Made by a program: the position numbers and the translations under genes
NCBI GenBank assembly: GCA_964624395.1
Contig: CAZUWY010000036.1
Location: forward strand, 1 to 18,072
DNA length: 18,072 nt
From: UBA1046 sp964624395
Lineage (GTDB): Bacteria > Bacillota > Clostridia > Saccharofermentanales > DTU023
Direction: 5' to 3'
Shown: piece after piece, positions 16,332-18,072 of the stretch
Numbering within the stretch: position 1 is the stretch's first letter
Layout of the letters: the number at the start of each line of letters is the position of its first letter
The notes under the pieces: generated by a model
Database searches by the model: none
What the model was told of the DNA's origin: nothing
Seen by the model: the letters and a program-made list of their open reading frames with translations, nothing else

Positions 16332-17842
16332 AAAAGAATACAATGGAGAATAAATTGGCAGCTCCAGCCAGCCTTGGTGAACGGATCAAGACTTTACTGT
16401 TCGACAATAAGGTCATGATTGTCTTTGTTGTTCTTTGCTATCTGGGCTATATTGCTTCAGGCAGCAGATCCGACACAGTATTGAATGAGGTTTTCACCAG
16501 AATCTCCCGTAATGGTTTTACCGTCCTCTCACTCCTGATTCCGGTTCTGGCCGGCATGGGTTTGAACTTCGGCATAGTTATTGGTGCCGTTGCTGCCCAG
16601 ATCTCTGTCTTTGCCGTTGTTTACTGGAAACTTACCGGACTTTCGGGCATGGCTCTGGCTTTTGTACTGGCCACCCCGATGGCAGCCTTTTTCGGCTATC
16701 TGGTGGGCAAGCTCTTTAACAAAACCAAGGGTGCAGAAATGATCACAGGCCTGATTTTAGGCTATTTCTCAGATGGGCTTTACCAGCTGTTCTTCCTCAT
16801 TTTAATCGGGGGAGTGATACCTGCCACGGATCCGCGTTTTATTATCGATGGCGGCGTGGGTGTCAAAAATGTTATCGATCTGACCGGGACCTTAAAATAT
16901 TCGATTGACAGGGTAAGAATTATTGATCTGGCTCTGGGTTTACTGATCATAATTGCGGTGATGACGGGAGCCAAACTGCTTTTGCATCTGAGGAAAAAGA
17001 GAGCATTTCAACTTAAAGATCTGCTGATCTTTCTGGTAGTTGCAGTTTTATATGGTCTCACCTTCATACCGGCAATTGAACAGCATCTCTTTGCCGACCG
17101 CATCAATTTGCTCGTAGCCCTGCCTATAATTCTGGTCTATTTTGTTATCCGCAGCGGTCTTGCCCTCTATAAGAATAAGGACAAGGCAGACCCGCTCTTT
17201 TCCAAAGGGCGCAATATCGGCATAGTGGCCGTTTCAATTATCGCCTTTGCCCTCACCTATATCCCCGGCATTGAAGCACTCCTGGGGACAGTTAATCTGC
17301 CCGTGCTGCCTTATGTCCTGATAGTTGGTCTTTGTGCCTTTAACAACGGCCTGCTCAACACCCGCCTGGGTCAGAATATGAGGACAGTCGGTCAAAGCAA
17401 CGCCGTTGCAGCCGCCTCTGGTATCAATGTGGACAGAACCAGAGTCATTGCTGTGGTACTCTCCACCGTGCTAGCCTGCTGGGGCCAGCTGATCTACCTG
17501 CAAAATCTGGGCACCTTCTCAACCTATGGAGCCCATCTGCAGATTGGTCAATTTGCCGTAGCAGCACTTTTGGTCGGCGGAGCTTCCGTCAGCAAGGCAA
17601 CCAACAAGCAGGCCCTGATCGGGGTCACTCTCTTCCACATGCTCTTTATTATCGCCCCTCAGGCTGGCAATAATCTCTTTGGCGACGCTCAGATCGGAGA
17701 ATACTTCCGCGTCTTCGTCTCCTACGGAGTCATTGCCCTCTCGCTTGCCATGCACGCCTGGCAGAGAAAGAAGCCTAAGCTCGAACTGGCCAATATTGAG
17801 ATCAGTGCCGAGCCAGCTGCTGAAGGTGCAAGTGAGCAATAG
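16328..17842 (+). CDS. ABC transporter permease, BPD_transp_2 type, enlarged
   Basis: Second membrane subunit of the importer, 504 residues, about 115 longer than its partner. The extra length is mainly a middle region (about 200-335) with additional hydrophobic helices and charged loops (HLRKKRAFQLKDLL, YKNKDKADPLFSKGR) between the N-terminal helices and the conserved SGINVDRTR / LVGGASVSKAT segment. The N-terminus carries about 25 polar residues before the first helix (VMIVFVVLCYLGYIASG). The C-terminus is polar and acidic. The ATG overlaps the previous stop by 4 nt and has GAGGAGG just upstream. A strong terminator follows 24 nt after the stop, so this is the last gene of the operon. Confidence 0.92.
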   Translation: MKKNTMENKLAAPASLGERIKTLLFDNKVMIVFVVLCYLGYIASGSRSDTVLNEVFTRISRNGFTVLSLLIPVLAGMGLNFGIVIGAVAAQISVFAVVYWKLTGLSGMALAFVLATPMAAFFGYLVGKLFNKTKGAEMITGLILGYFSDGLYQLFFLILIGGVIPATDPRFIIDGGVGVKNVIDLTGTLKYSIDRVRIIDLALGLLIIIAVMTGAKLLLHLRKKRAFQLKDLLIFLVVAVLYGLTFIPAIEQHLFADRINLLVALPIILVYFVIRSGLALYKNKDKADPLFSKGRNIGIVAVSIIAFALTYIPGIEALLGTVNLPVLPYVLIVGLCAFNNGLLNTRLGQNMRTVGQSNAVAAASGINVDRTRVIAVVLSTVLACWGQLIYLQNLGTFSTYGAHLQIGQFAVAALLVGGASVSKATNKQALIGVTLFHMLFIIAPQAGNNLFGDAQIGEYFRVFVSYGVIALSLAMHAWQRKKPKLELANIEISAEPAAEGASEQ

Positions 17843-17865
17843 TTTTTTAGAGAACTGAGCAAATA

Positions 17866-17900
17866 AGCCGCTGGATTAAACCCCGGCGGCTATTTTTTTG
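17866..17900 (+). terminator. Intrinsic terminator of the ABC importer operon
   Basis: AGCCGCTGG (17866-17874) pairs with CCGGCGGCT (17883-17891), 9 bp with one G-U pair and an 8-nt loop. It is followed by A and seven Ts. Confidence 0.93.
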
Positions 17901-17933
17901 TTATTATAGGGATAGAAAATAGATCAAATTGAA

Positions 17934-18024
17934 GGAGACGTACCGAAGCGGCCATAACGGGGTGCTCTCGAAAAGCATTTGCCGGGTTACCGGCACGTGG
18001 GTTCGAATCCCACCGTCTCCGCCA
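17934..18024 (+). tRNA. tRNA-Ser(CGA)
   Basis: The 91-nt gene decodes UCG. The acceptor stem GGAGACG (17934-17940) pairs with CGTCTCC (18014-18020), followed by G73 and encoded CCA. The D-arm is CCG/CGG. The anticodon stem GTGCT/AGCAT encloses the loop CTCGAAA with anticodon CGA at 17969-17971. A long variable arm, GCCGG-GTTA-CCGGC, is typical of class II tRNAs such as serine. The T-arm is GTGGG-TTCGAAT-CCCAC. Upstream TATTAT (near 17903-17908) could serve as -10, but no good -35 is visible. Confidence 0.97.
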
Positions 18025-18030
18025 GAAATA

Positions 18031-18069
18031 AACGATTTTCCTTGGCTTAGGAAGGTCGTTTTGTTTTTT
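18031..18069 (+). terminator. Intrinsic terminator after tRNA-Ser
   Basis: AACGATTTTCCT (18031-18042) pairs with AGGAAGGTCGTT (18049-18060), 12 bp including two G-U pairs and a 6-nt loop. The T-rich TTGTTTTTT follows. Confidence 0.9.
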
Positions 18070-18072
18070 GGC

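Overview
The window looks like a draft or metagenome-derived contig from a Gram-positive, Clostridia-like Firmicute. The evidence is the strong AGGAGG-type ribosome binding sites, the greA-lysS pairing, a DUF3798-type lipoprotein with its own ABC transporter, and moderate GC. No phage, transposon, CRISPR or rRNA sequence is visible. A run of exactly 100 N marks a scaffold join at 10702-10801.

Left part (1-8440), housekeeping. A 5'-truncated glutamate racemase gene (murI) runs in from the left edge on the + strand and overlaps, tail to tail, an MFS transporter gene. The rest of this part is on the - strand. In transcription order it is pyrG (CTP synthase) and guaB (IMP dehydrogenase), 26 nt apart; then greA with its own promoter; then lysS, an RsuA-type pseudouridine synthase and the MFS transporter. 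Nucleotide synthesis thus sits next to transcript cleavage, tRNA charging and rRNA modification. The CTP synthase has Gly where the glutaminase nucleophile Cys should be, so it may depend on free ammonia.

Middle (8441-12006), two tightly linked + strand genes of unknown function behind an extended -10 promoter. The first encodes a membrane protein with one N-terminal and two central membrane segments and a roughly 325-residue coiled-coil tail, a layout like MotA/TolQ/ExbB/ZorA channel subunits. The second encodes a Pro/Ala/Ser-repeat and Pro/Glu-linker protein ending in a helical domain. The scaffold gap splits this second gene into two apparent reading frames. The 55 nt on each side of the gap are identical, and collapsing them removes 155 nt and restores one 538-residue frame, so the gap is probably an assembly artefact. 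This pair is the best candidate for an undescribed system.

Right part (12007-17900), a complete ABC importer operon: promoter with a palindrome over it, a structured 5' leader, a DUF3798-type lipoprotein, an intercistronic hairpin, a double-NBD ATPase and two BPD_transp_2-type permeases with 4-nt start/stop overlaps, closed by an intrinsic terminator. The ligand cannot be read from the sequence; a sugar or nucleoside is likely by family.

Right edge: a complete tRNA-Ser(CGA) gene with encoded CCA and its own terminator.
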